From positions 1 through 36,264 of the forward strand of contig JAFTQV010000040.1 in assembly GCA_017462605.1 (NCBI GenBank): a stretch of 36,264 bases of DNA. The letters are read 5' to 3'. Below are positions 1 through 7,275 of the stretch, in pieces (positions within the stretch are counted from its first letter, which is position 1; each line of letters opens with the position of its first letter). Below the pieces are notes generated by a model. The model made no database searches, was not told the origin of the DNA, and was given only the letters and a program-made list of their open reading frames with translations. A program made the translations under genes and the position numbers. The DNA comes from Clostridia bacterium. GTDB taxonomy: Bacteria; Bacillota; Clostridia; Oscillospirales; CAG-272.

Positions 1-23
1 TTACATAATTGCTAAATTATAAA

Positions 24-91
24 AAGAATTGGTAGAGGTTTGCGTGTTATCCTTAACGGAGCGTCACACTGTATCTCTACCAATTTTTTAT
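24..91. terminator. Bidirectional terminator hairpin with a long loop
   Basis: An 11-bp perfect inverted repeat (AATTGGTAGAG at 27-37, CTCTACCAATT at 75-85) encloses a 37-base loop. A T-run follows on the plus strand (84-89). On the minus strand the stem is followed by CTTTTTATAA. It lies directly after the stop of the minus-strand flavodiiron gene, so it is most likely its terminator, and it could also stop transcription entering from the left of the window. The loop is longer than usual. Confidence 0.7.
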
Positions 92-104
92 GCTTTTTGA
101 TATT

Positions 105-1889
105 TTACTTTATTTCTTCAAAGTCCTCCGCGCCGTGCTTGCAAAGCGGGCAGATAAAGTCCTCGGGGAGAGTTTCGCCCTCGTATACGTATCCGCATAT
201 CTTGCAGACGTATCCCTTCTTTTCGGTCTCGGGCTTCGGCTTAACGTTGTCAAAATAATAGCTATACGTCATTGTCTCCTTATCCGAGATCACTCTCGCC
301 TCGGTGACAGAGCAGATAAACATTCCGTGAGTATCGAGATCAACGTACTGCTCGACCTTAAGCGACATAAAGGAATTGATATACCTCGGCAGGAAAACGA
401 GCCCGTTATCCGAGCGAAGAGGCTCGCAGTTCTTGAATTTATCGACAGTCCTTCCCGAAACGAAGCCGAATGCGCGGAATACGTCAAAGGGCGCTTCGGT
501 AGTCAGACAGTTGACGTTCATCTTGCCTGTCTGCTTTATGACGTGGTGAGAATAGTTTTCCTTATTAATGGTAACGGCAATTCTGTTTGGCGTGTTGGTA
601 ACCTGGGAGACGGTATTGACTATAAGACCGTTATCCTTCATACCGTCGTTTGAGGTGACAACGTAAAGGCCGTAACCGATCTTGAAAAGAGCTGTAAGAT
701 CGTTTTTATTAGCGGTGCTTTGCCTTGCGATATATTCCCTCGAAAGCTCATCCGCAAGCGCGTCAAGCTCCGAGCGGCTCTCATCGTTAAGAGCGGAAAG
801 TATTTTGACGGACGTATCCGCGAAGGTGAGATTTTTGCTATTCGAGAGCATCTCCTTCATTATCTTCGCCGCCATAGGCGCCCAGCTTCCGTTTTCAATA
901 AAGGCAACGGTGCGGTTGCTGAAATTGCGCTCGGTAAGATGATCGATAAAGGTACGCATAAAAGGGAAGATATCCGCATTATAGGTGGTAGTTGCAAGGA
1001 CGAGCTTTGAATATCTGAACGCATCCTCGACCGCCTCTGCCATATCGCACCTTGCAAGATCGTTGACCACGACCTTGGGGCAACCGCGCTCCTTGAGCTT
1101 CTCCGCGAGGGCGAGGACCGCGCGCTTGGTATTGCCGTATACCGAGGTGTATGCGATAACGATGCCTTCATCCTCAGGGCGGTAGCTTGACCAGGTGTTG
1201 TAAAGGTCTATATAGTAGCCGAGATCTTCTTTAAGTACGGGTCCGTGAAGAGGGCAGATGATCTCGATATCAAGACCTGCCGCCTTCTTTAAAAGGCTCT
1301 GGACCTGAGCGCCGTATTTTCCAACGATGCCGATATAGTATCTTCTCGCCTCGCACGCCCAGTCCTCTTCGCGGTCAAGCGCGCCGAACTTTCCAAATCC
1401 GTCTGCCGAGAAGAGTATCTTATCGTATGAATCGTAGGTCACTATGACCTCGGGCCAATGCACCATAGGCGCGGCAACGAAGGTGAGAGTGTGCTTTCCG
1501 AGAGAGAGCGTGCTGCCTTCCTTGGCGACTACCTGCTTTTCGGAAAAATCCGTGCCGAAGAAGTTCTTCATCATAGTGAAAGCCTTCGCCGAAGCGACGA
1601 TCTTCGCATCGGGATAAGCCTTTGTGAAATTCATAATATTCGCGGAGTGGTCGGGCTCCATATGCTGAACTATAAGATAGTCGGGAGACCTGCCAGAAAG
1701 CGCGTCTCTGATATTATCGAGCCATTCGTGACCGAATGCGGCGTCGACCGTATCGAATATCGCGATTTTCTCGTCGATTACCGCGTAGGAATTATACGAC
1801 ATTCCGTTCGGAACAACGTACTGACCCTCAAAAAGATCGATCTTATGATCGTTGACTCCTATATATTTTACGTCATTTGTTATAAACAT
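105..1889 (-). CDS. Flavodiiron protein fused to flavin reductase and rubredoxin domains
   Basis: Predicted soluble oxygen (or NO) reductase of anaerobes; it takes electrons through rubredoxin and FMN and reduces O2 to water at a diiron site. The 594 residues hold four modules: a metallo-beta-lactamase-like domain (about 1-245), a flavodoxin domain (about 248-390, TSVYGNT phosphate loop), a flavin-reductase-like FMN domain (about 400-550) and a C-terminal rubredoxin (two CxxC pairs, CKIC and CPLC, in the last 35 residues). All expected iron ligands are visible: H76, E78, D80, H81, H144, D163 and H215. The start is the ATG with GAGGTG six bases upstream; an in-frame GTG nine bases earlier lies inside that ribosome binding site. 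The gene lies 24 bases behind ldhA and probably shares its promoter. Family assignment is secure; O2 versus NO preference cannot be read from the sequence. Confidence 0.93.
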   Translation of the reverse strand: MFITNDVKYIGVNDHKIDLFEGQYVVPNGMSYNSYAVIDEKIAIFDTVDAAFGHEWLDNIRDALSGRSPDYLIVQHMEPDHSANIMNFTKAYPDAKIVASAKAFTMMKNFFGTDFSEKQVVAKEGSTLSLGKHTLTFVAAPMVHWPEVIVTYDSYDKILFSADGFGKFGALDREEDWACEARRYYIGIVGKYGAQVQSLLKKAAGLDIEIICPLHGPVLKEDLGYYIDLYNTWSSYRPEDEGIVIAYTSVYGNTKRAVLALAEKLKERGCPKVVVNDLARCDMAEAVEDAFRYSKLVLATTTYNADIFPFMRTFIDHLTERNFSNRTVAFIENGSWAPMAAKIMKEMLSNSKNLTFADTSVKILSALNDESRSELDALADELSREYIARQSTANKNDLTALFKIGYGLYVVTSNDGMKDNGLIVNTVSQVTNTPNRIAVTINKENYSHHVIKQTGKMNVNCLTTEAPFDVFRAFGFVSGRTVDKFKNCEPLRSDNGLVFLPRYINSFMSLKVEQYVDLDTHGMFICSVTEARVISDKETMTYSYYFDNVKPKPETEKKGYVCKICGYVYEGETLPEDFICPLCKHGAEDFEEIK

Positions 1890-1913
1890 CTTATTCACCT
1901 CGAAATTAATTTG

Positions 1914-2948
1914 TCAGAAGCATTTACCCGTCTTGCAGTCCTCGGCATTGCCGCCTCGGTAGCAAAGCTCGTTCGGGCACTCGCCGCGGGTCGCAATATC
2001 TATAATATTGTTTACCGTTGTCTCGGCTATATTGAGCAGCGCCTCTTCGGTAAGAAACGCCTGGTGCGAGCTTACTATAACGTTGGGCATAGAGATAAGC
2101 CTCGCAAGCACGTCATCGTCCATAATATGCCCCGAATAGTCCTCGAAGAAGAAGTCGGATTCCTCTTCGTAAACGTCAAGGCAGGCGGCGCCGACCTTTC
2201 TTTCCTTAATCTTCATAAGCAGAGCCTCGGCGTCAACGAGCGCGCCGCGCGAGGTATTGATGATCACCACGCCCTTCTTGCACTTATTGAGCGACGCTTC
2301 GTCTATGATATGATAGGTATCGTCCGTCAGAGGGCAGTGAAGAGAAATGATATCGCTCTTCTCAAAAAGCTCGTCTGTTGAAACGTATCTTACCGTATCT
2401 CCGTTGTCAAGATCCTTGGCGGGGTATTTATCGTAAGCCAATACCTTCATTCCGAAGCCGCGGCAAATATCTATAAAGACCCTGCCGATTCGTCCCGTAC
2501 CGATAACGCCCACCGTCTTGCCGTGAAGATCGAAGCCTGTCATACCCGAAAGGCTGAAATTGAAATCCCTCGTGCGTATATAAGCCTTGTGTATACGCCT
2601 GACAGAGGTGAGAAGCATAGCTATCGCATGCTCCGCTACGGCGTAAGGGGAGTAAGCGGGTACTCTCAGCACGTGTATTTTACCGAAGGCGTGCTTCATA
2701 TCAACGTTATTAAATCCCGCGCATCTGAGAGCCACGGTTTTAACGCCCATTTCGCAAAGGCGGTCTATTACCTTTGCGTTAACGGTATCATTGACGAAAA
2801 CGCAGACTCCGTCGTATCCGTTGGCAAGCTCCACCGTATCCTCGTTGAGCTTAGTCTCAAAGTACTTGAACTCTATATCCTTCTCCTTGCCGAAGCGGTC
2901 AAAGGAAGGCTTATCGTAGGGCTTTGTGTCAAAAAATGCGAATTTCAT
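1914..2948 (-). CDS. ldhA: D-lactate dehydrogenase (D-2-hydroxyacid dehydrogenase family)
   Basis: Reduces pyruvate to D-lactate with NADH in the cytoplasm, a fermentative NAD+ regeneration step. At 344 residues it has the usual family length. The Rossmann motif GTGRIG is at 150-155. The catalytic triad is in the expected places: R234 in NTSRGALVD, E263 in DVYEEE and H295 in SSHQAF. The extended loop after the Glu (SDFFFEDYSG) is typical of true D-lactate dehydrogenases rather than glycerate or phosphoglycerate dehydrogenases. The start ATG has GGAGGA seven bases upstream. It is the first gene of a likely two-gene operon with the flavodiiron gene, transcribed from a promoter at 2982-3010. A related 2-hydroxyacid specificity is the main alternative. 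Confidence 0.9.
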   Translation of the reverse strand: MKFAFFDTKPYDKPSFDRFGKEKDIEFKYFETKLNEDTVELANGYDGVCVFVNDTVNAKVIDRLCEMGVKTVALRCAGFNNVDMKHAFGKIHVLRVPAYSPYAVAEHAIAMLLTSVRRIHKAYIRTRDFNFSLSGMTGFDLHGKTVGVIGTGRIGRVFIDICRGFGMKVLAYDKYPAKDLDNGDTVRYVSTDELFEKSDIISLHCPLTDDTYHIIDEASLNKCKKGVVIINTSRGALVDAEALLMKIKERKVGAACLDVYEEESDFFFEDYSGHIMDDDVLARLISMPNVIVSSHQAFLTEEALLNIAETTVNNIIDIATRGECPNELCYRGGNAEDCKTGKCF

Positions 2949-2981
2949 TAAAGTCCTCCATTTAAATATTTTTCCTTTATA

Positions 2982-3010
2982 ATTATAAACATTTTTTCTT
3001 TATTTTTCAA
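2982..3010 (-). promoter_or_regulatory. Sigma-A promoter for ldhA and the flavodiiron gene
   Basis: On the minus strand TTGAAA (3005-3010) and TATAAT (2982-2987) are separated by exactly 17 bases. Transcription would start near 2975, leaving a short leader before the GGAGGA site of ldhA. No clear operator dyad overlaps it. Confidence 0.75.
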
Positions 3011-3121
3011 CGGTAAAAATAAAATTTTCAATTTTTTCCGCCAAAGACTGAAATTTTTGTGAAAATATATTAATTATTATTAATTAATTGGAAAGCCTTA
3101 CCTTTTTTTGGCGTGATGCAT

Positions 3122-3127
3122 TATAAT
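3122..3127 (+). promoter_or_regulatory. Candidate -10 box for the YwaF-type gene
   Basis: A perfect TATAAT sits 25 bases before the ATG at 3152. The best -35 candidate is TTACCT at 3098 with an 18-base spacer, which is weak. If real, transcription starts near 3134, which excludes the upstream in-frame GTG at 3113 as a start codon. Confidence 0.45.
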
Positions 3128-3151
3128 GAAGAAAAACGTTTGGAGTCGAAA

Positions 3152-3922
3152 ATGAAAGAATTTTTTGGTTTTGGCGGATACGAGCGCGAGCCTGAGGGCT
3201 ATATGTCCTGGCAGCACCTTCTCTTCGTATCGATCCTGATGGCGATAATGATAGCTCTTGCCGTATGGCTCGGCAGAAGAAATCGCCTTCTTCCCGAGAG
3301 GGATAAAAATAAGGTACTGATCTGGGCGGCTTTTCTGATAGACGGCTTTGAGCTTTTCAAGATAGTCACGATGTGCATAAGAAATGCCGACCCTTGGGAC
3401 TGGATAAATAATCTTCCGCTCTTCCTTTGCTCCATTCAGCTGATAACGATACCTGTTGCGGCATTCTCATCGGGCAGGCTTCGCGAGGCGGCTCTCGACT
3501 TCGTTATGATATTCGGAATAATCGGAGCGGTGCTTGGCACGTATGCGGCAGGCAATAACTATGCCGCTTATCCCGTTCTCTCGCTTGATAACGTTGTCTC
3601 GGGAATAACCCACTGTATTTCGGGATTTGCGTCTCTTTATATTGCTATATCGGGAATGTCCAGCATGAAGAAGAAAAACATTCCGATAACGCTTCTTATT
3701 CTCGTCTCCTTCTGCATCCCCGCATACATAGCAAATATCCTTATTCCTCATAACTATATGTTCTTGATGAGGGGAGACGGAACACCGTATGATATTCTCT
3801 ATAACCTCGTTGGCGGAAACCCCGTAATATATCCGATATCGGTAGTATTGCTATTCTTTGTTTACATATTCGCTTTTTATTACGTGTATTTCTTTGCTGT
3901 ATCAAAAAAGAAGAATGTTTAA
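3152..3922 (+). CDS. YwaF/TMEM164-family integral membrane protein
   Basis: 256-residue polytopic membrane protein of unknown function resembling the TIGR02206/YwaF group. About seven hydrophobic segments are visible. It carries the landmarks NLPLFLCSIQ after the second segment and PHNYMFLMRGDG in the penultimate loop; these features made me place it in this family. The start at 3152 is chosen because TGGAG lies six bases upstream and a TATAAT lies at 3122; the longer frame from 3113 would begin before the probable transcription start. It stands alone on the plus strand and ends at a hairpin terminator at 3941. A paralogue with the same layout lies at 14615-15361. I infer no substrate. Confidence 0.75.
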   Translation: MKEFFGFGGYEREPEGYMSWQHLLFVSILMAIMIALAVWLGRRNRLLPERDKNKVLIWAAFLIDGFELFKIVTMCIRNADPWDWINNLPLFLCSIQLITIPVAAFSSGRLREAALDFVMIFGIIGAVLGTYAAGNNYAAYPVLSLDNVVSGITHCISGFASLYIAISGMSSMKKKNIPITLLILVSFCIPAYIANILIPHNYMFLMRGDGTPYDILYNLVGGNPVIYPISVVLLFFVYIFAFYYVYFFAVSKKKNV

Positions 3923-3940
3923 TTTCAAAGTTTAGATATA

Positions 3941-3988
3941 AATCAGAGGCTGTCTCAAATTTGGATTTGTGGCAGCCTCTGATTTTCT
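3941..3988. terminator. Bidirectional terminator; member of a GGCTGTC hairpin family
   Basis: A 12-bp perfect stem (AATCAGAGGCTG at 3941-3952, CAGCCTCTGATT at 3973-3984) is followed by TTTTC on the plus strand. It sits between the convergent YwaF-type gene and the small Cys-rich gene and can serve both. Its core resembles the hairpin at 10770-10807. Confidence 0.75.
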
Positions 3989-3991
3989 TAT

Positions 3992-4186
3992 TTATGTATC
4001 ATATTCCCCGAATAAGGCTTTATGACCTTTCGGTTCATATTCGGGAAAACAAAGCAAAAAGAAGTCGCACTCGTCGCAACAGCATTCAAAGCCTAACTCA
4101 CCGTTGCCAAGGCAAACATCAGGTTTTCCCGGCGTAAGCTCTACACCGCTGATATCAATTACCTTTTCAAAATTTTCTTGATCCAT
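3992..4186 (-). CDS. Small Cys-rich protein, possible metal-binding, function unknown
   Basis: 64-residue soluble acidic protein with six cysteines at residues 25, 35, 36, 37, 40 and 46, including the cluster CCCDEC, followed by an aromatic stretch (FFLLCFPEY). This density of Cys suggests metal or Fe-S binding or a disulfide knot, but no family is recognised with confidence. The start is the ATG with TAAGGAG seven bases upstream; the longer frame to 4210 has no support. It lies 59 bases downstream of the short-chain dehydrogenase with no terminator between, so it may be the last gene of that operon, and it ends at the shared terminator at 3941-3988. The clean ribosome binding site and terminator favour a real gene. 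Confidence 0.65.
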   Translation of the reverse strand: MDQENFEKVIDISGVELTPGKPDVCLGNGELGFECCCDECDFFLLCFPEYEPKGHKALFGEYDT

Positions 4187-4245
4187 ACGTTTCTCCTTAT
4201 CTACAGTCAATGACGTTTAAAAATTTGAAATTGATTGGTATTGAT

Positions 4246-5043
4246 CTACTTTCGGTTTAAAAGCATTTTGACGATACGGCATTGCATACCCTTCGGCAAT
4301 ATGGAAAGAAGCACCAGTCCCGCATGGCGGTTTTTCGCATATGATAAGCGAGGGCGCTTTTTGGTTGCCGCCTTATATATCAGCTTTGCGATCTGCTCGG
4401 GCGCTATCGGAGTGCCCGTAAATTTTTCGGTAAGGCGCGAGAAGTGCTTAGCTTGATTTTTGAATAAGACAGTCTCTTCCGCGAGCGCCTCGGCGGATCT
4501 GCCCGAGCCCTTGGCAAGCGGAGTTGCGGTCGATCCCGGGCGCACCGTGATCACCTTCTGCCCGATAAGATTTAATTCCTGCCTGAGGGTCACAGCGTAG
4601 CATTCAAGCGCGCTTTTTGAAATATTGTAAAGACCGTTGAAGGGCAGAGGATCGTAGGTTGCGACCTCGCTCGTCACGATAATGACGCGTCCGCTTTTTT
4701 TAAGAAGCGGGTGAAATGCCCTCACGGAAAGCATAGTACCTGTAAGATTAATGCCGATCAGGCGCTCTATCCTTTCGGCATCTCCCTCAGCAAGCGAGAG
4801 CATATCGTGAATACCTGCCGCCGCTATTATCGCGTCAAGGACAACGCCTTCTGCCGAAAGCCTCTCGGCGATCCTTTGCATTTCGGAAAAGTCTCGGATA
4901 TCTGCTGAAAAGGGGATCGTATTCTCGCTTTTCTCGGGCGTATTCTTGTCAAGGGCGAAAACGGTATATCCCTTTTCTTCAAAATACTTGAGAGAAGCCT
5001 TTCCGATGCCCGAAGCGGCGCCTGTTACAAGTACCGCCGCCAT
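4246..5043 (-). CDS. Short-chain dehydrogenase/reductase (SDR) family oxidoreductase
   Basis: 265-residue classical SDR, a cytoplasmic NAD(P)(H)-dependent oxidoreductase acting on an unknown alcohol/ketone pair. Visible motifs: TGAASGIG nucleotide-binding loop (7-14), D32 at the end of the second strand (suggesting NAD(H)), AAAGI (74-78) in place of NNAG, N99, S125 and the catalytic Y139-x-x-x-K143. The C-terminus after residue 230 is basic and hydrophobic (ILPKGMQ, LLNRK), possibly membrane-associating. It begins one base after the stop of the G1P dehydrogenase gene and lacks a good ribosome binding site, so it is probably translationally coupled. The pairing hints at a role linked to glycerol-phosphate or lipid metabolism, but that is inference. 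Confidence 0.85.
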   Translation of the reverse strand: MAAVLVTGAASGIGKASLKYFEEKGYTVFALDKNTPEKSENTIPFSADIRDFSEMQRIAERLSAEGVVLDAIIAAAGIHDMLSLAEGDAERIERLIGINLTGTMLSVRAFHPLLKKSGRVIIVTSEVATYDPLPFNGLYNISKSALECYAVTLRQELNLIGQKVITVRPGSTATPLAKGSGRSAEALAEETVLFKNQAKHFSRLTEKFTGTPIAPEQIAKLIYKAATKKRPRLSYAKNRHAGLVLLSILPKGMQCRIVKMLLNRK

Positions 5044-5044
5044 A

Positions 5045-6364
5045 TCAGGAGAAGACCTTTTCTGCTATCTCTTCGTCTATGCCGAGATCCCAAAGGAGTC
5101 TTTGAAGCACGTATTTATCTCTGATATCTCCGCTGAAGAGAAACGCCTTCTTAGTCGTCTCTTTATCAATTCCGAGATAAGAGTAGTCGTATTCAAGCGA
5201 AAGCTTTTTGAAAAGCTCTTCCATATCGGAAATTTCGGGAAGCTCCTCGTCTATGATCTTCATTATTCTATCATAGCAGCCGAGGATCACGTCAAGCCTT
5301 GCCCCGTGCTTTTCGCTATCGTATTTGCCTTCCTTGGCTTCAAGCGCTATCATGCTTTCCGCGCTCTTTCCGAGATAGCTTCTCAATTTCTCTTCGCGCG
5401 CCTTGTAATCAAAGGCTTTTGCGTGAGAAAGCGCCTTTTCCTTATCGGGCGTGATCTTCTTGAATTCACCGTAGAGCTTAAGGCAGATATAGGTTGCGAT
5501 ACCGCACTGTATACCGTGAAAATCGGTAGGCTCTCCGAATTCCTCGCCTCTCATATCGAGCATATGCGAAATGTAATGCTCGGAGCCCGATGCGGGGCGC
5601 GAGATGCCTGCGTAGTTCATAGCAACGCTGCTGACGATGAGCGCGTCAAAAACGCTTGCGATAGCTTCCTCGTCGCCATTCATTGCCGCCTCGGCTGAGT
5701 CAACGCACTTTTTAAGAGCGGCTCTTACAAGGCTCGCTATTTTCTCGCAGTAGTATTCGCCAGTTATAAGATTACTGATACGCCACTCGCAGATGCTCGT
5801 GTATTTCGCGATGATATCTCCGATACCCGAAGCGACCATTTTTGCGGGCGCGGTTTTAACTATATCGATATCGCCGACGATGACGTCTGCCGCCCTTGAG
5901 GGCAGAGATATCTTAAGTCCCTTCGCTGTGACGGACGAGGACATCGAGGCGTAACCGTCCATAGAAGGAGCGGTAGCTACTATAACGTAGGGAAGGGAAG
6001 AGCTTTTGGATACGAGCTTTCCGATATCGTTGATAACACCCGAGCCGACCGAAATGATGATATCGCATTCGGGCGGTAAGGACTCCGTTGCATCGTCAAT
6101 GAACTTTTCATTGGGGTGAACGTTGCCAAGGAGCATCTTAAGGCGGCTATCTATACCTGCGCCCTTGAGTATTTCAATTACTCTTTCTCCCGCGGCGCGG
6201 AAGGTATTCTCATCGCAAAGCACGTACGCCGTGTGAGGATCGAATTTCTTTATGTATTCGGGCAGCTTCGATATAATGCCCTTACCGGAATAAACGTCGG
6301 ACTCAAAGCTATGAGCTTTTCCGCACGCGCATTTACCCTCTACCGATTTCATAAGCTTTATCAT
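5045..6364 (-). CDS. sn-glycerol-1-phosphate dehydrogenase (AraM/EgsA-type)
   Basis: Predicted metal-dependent NAD(P)H enzyme converting dihydroxyacetone phosphate to sn-glycerol-1-phosphate, the enantiomer used in archaeal lipids and in bacterial archaeal-type glycerol ethers. It is 439 residues; the extra length over about 390 lies at the C-terminus. Motifs: GSGVINDIGK (107-116), SMDGYAS (134-140), and metal ligands expected at D183, H263 (SGSEHYISH) and H283 (DFHG). The start ATG has GGAGAG about ten bases upstream; a second ATG at residue 5 is possible. It is first in an operon with the SDR and perhaps the Cys-rich gene, from a consensus promoter at 6397-6425. A broader iron-alcohol-dehydrogenase role cannot be excluded. 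Confidence 0.87.
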   Translation of the reverse strand: MIKLMKSVEGKCACGKAHSFESDVYSGKGIISKLPEYIKKFDPHTAYVLCDENTFRAAGERVIEILKGAGIDSRLKMLLGNVHPNEKFIDDATESLPPECDIIISVGSGVINDIGKLVSKSSSLPYVIVATAPSMDGYASMSSSVTAKGLKISLPSRAADVIVGDIDIVKTAPAKMVASGIGDIIAKYTSICEWRISNLITGEYYCEKIASLVRAALKKCVDSAEAAMNGDEEAIASVFDALIVSSVAMNYAGISRPASGSEHYISHMLDMRGEEFGEPTDFHGIQCGIATYICLKLYGEFKKITPDKEKALSHAKAFDYKAREEKLRSYLGKSAESMIALEAKEGKYDSEKHGARLDVILGCYDRIMKIIDEELPEISDMEELFKKLSLEYDYSYLGIDKETTKKAFLFSGDIRDKYVLQRLLWDLGIDEEIAEKVFS

Positions 6365-6396
6365 AGTATTTTCTCTCCATTTGTTTTGTCCGTAAT

Positions 6397-6425
6397 ATTA
6401 TAATTCTTTTTTTAATGTTTGTCAA
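6397..6425 (-). promoter_or_regulatory. Consensus sigma-A promoter for the G1P dehydrogenase operon
   Basis: On the minus strand a perfect TTGACA (6420-6425), 17-base spacer and perfect TATAAT (6397-6402). This is the best promoter in the window and predicts strong transcription. It is divergent from the promoter at 6435-6463, and the two -35 boxes are only nine bases apart. Confidence 0.88.
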
Positions 6426-6434
6426 TGATATTTC

Positions 6435-6463
6435 TTGCAATTTTATGTAACGTGTGATAAAAT
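6435..6463 (+). promoter_or_regulatory. Promoter for the histidine phosphatase gene
   Basis: TTGCAA (6435-6440), 17-base spacer, TAAAAT (6458-6463), with TGA directly before the -10 giving an extended -10. It lies 27 bases before the start codon at 6491. Confidence 0.78.
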
Positions 6464-6490
6464 ATAATAAAAAAGAAAGCGAGCGGCGAA

Positions 6491-7132
6491 ATGCATATTT
6501 TTTTGATAAGGCACGGAGAGTCTATCAGCAACGCGGGCGAGAACTTCGTCAAAAGAATTCCCGATCATCTTGTTGAATTGACAGATAATGGCAGAGAAGA
6601 GGCAAGACTTGCGGGAGAGTGGCTTCTCGGATATTGCAAGGAAAAGAATATAGATCTCTCTCGCGCAAGAATATGGCGCAGCCCCTTCAGAAGAACGAGG
6701 GAGACGGCAGACGAATTCAATAAGTCGCTCGGCATTAAGGATATAAGAGAGGATATCACTCTCACGGAGCAGCAGTACGGGCTCTTCGATTCCGTCCCCG
6801 AATCGAGGTGGGGCGAGCTTTATCCGAAGGAGTACGAGGAGTTTTGCCGCCAGTGCAGCAATAACGGAAAGTTTTATGCAAGACTTCCGCTCGGTGAGAG
6901 CCCATTTGACGTTGCTATAAGGATCCACCAGTTTATGGGTACTATACACAGAGACTTTGAAAAAAGCGGAATAGATACTCTTTTCGTCTTCACTCACGGC
7001 ACCACGATGAGGACCTTCCTTATGCGCTGGTTTCACTATTCTCCCGAATGGTATCAGGCGGAGAGAAATCCCAAAAATTGCTATATCAGGGAAATTATAG
7101 ACGACAAAGATCTCGGCTATATCAACGCGTAG
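6491..7132 (+). CDS. Histidine phosphatase superfamily protein (phosphoglycerate mutase-like)
   Basis: 213-residue cytoplasmic enzyme of the branch-1 histidine phosphatase family, which transfers phosphate through a histidine. The catalytic RHG is at residues 7-9, the second arginine motif SPFRRTRET at 64-72, a likely acid/base Glu near E93 (TLTEQQ), and the second histidine in THG at 169. It differs from glycolytic GpmA by the short C-terminus and the missing family insert, so it is probably a phosphatase acting on an unknown small phosphomonoester. The ribosome binding site is weak (GAGCGG). It is monocistronic: its own promoter lies upstream and the next gene also has its own. Confidence 0.83.
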   Translation: MHIFLIRHGESISNAGENFVKRIPDHLVELTDNGREEARLAGEWLLGYCKEKNIDLSRARIWRSPFRRTRETADEFNKSLGIKDIREDITLTEQQYGLFDSVPESRWGELYPKEYEEFCRQCSNNGKFYARLPLGESPFDVAIRIHQFMGTIHRDFEKSGIDTLFVFTHGTTMRTFLMRWFHYSPEWYQAERNPKNCYIREIIDDKDLGYINA

Positions 7133-7206
7133 CGGTGCGCGGTATTCCTTGCCGCCGAAATTATTAAAAATTATTAAAAAAATTTACAATTGTTTTCTGA
7201 ATTTGA

Positions 7207-7235
7207 TTGACAAGTGTTACTTTATTTGATAGAAT
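7207..7235 (+). promoter_or_regulatory. Promoter for the VTT-domain gene
   Basis: TTGACA (7207-7212), 17-base spacer, TAGAAT (7230-7235). Predicted start near 7242, which rules out the in-frame upstream codon at 7207 and supports the ATG at 7276. Confidence 0.82.
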
Positions 7236-7275
7236 ATTGTTAGATTTTAAGTTAACTTGTAATATAGGCGGAAAA

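Noticed and set aside
90..653. Plus-strand open frame of 187 codons over the 3' end of the flavodiiron gene
   Set aside because: It is antisense to well-supported domains, has no ribosome binding site and no recognisable motif; it is a shadow.
1458..2381. 307-codon plus-strand frame
   Set aside because: Lies antisense across the flavodiiron and ldhA genes; composition follows those genes and no family features are seen.
3055..3075. Possible Rex (NADH-sensing) operator TTGTGAAAATATATTAA upstream of ldhA
   Set aside because: Only one half-site resembles the Rex consensus and it lies upstream of the ldhA -35, in an AT-rich region; too weak to call.
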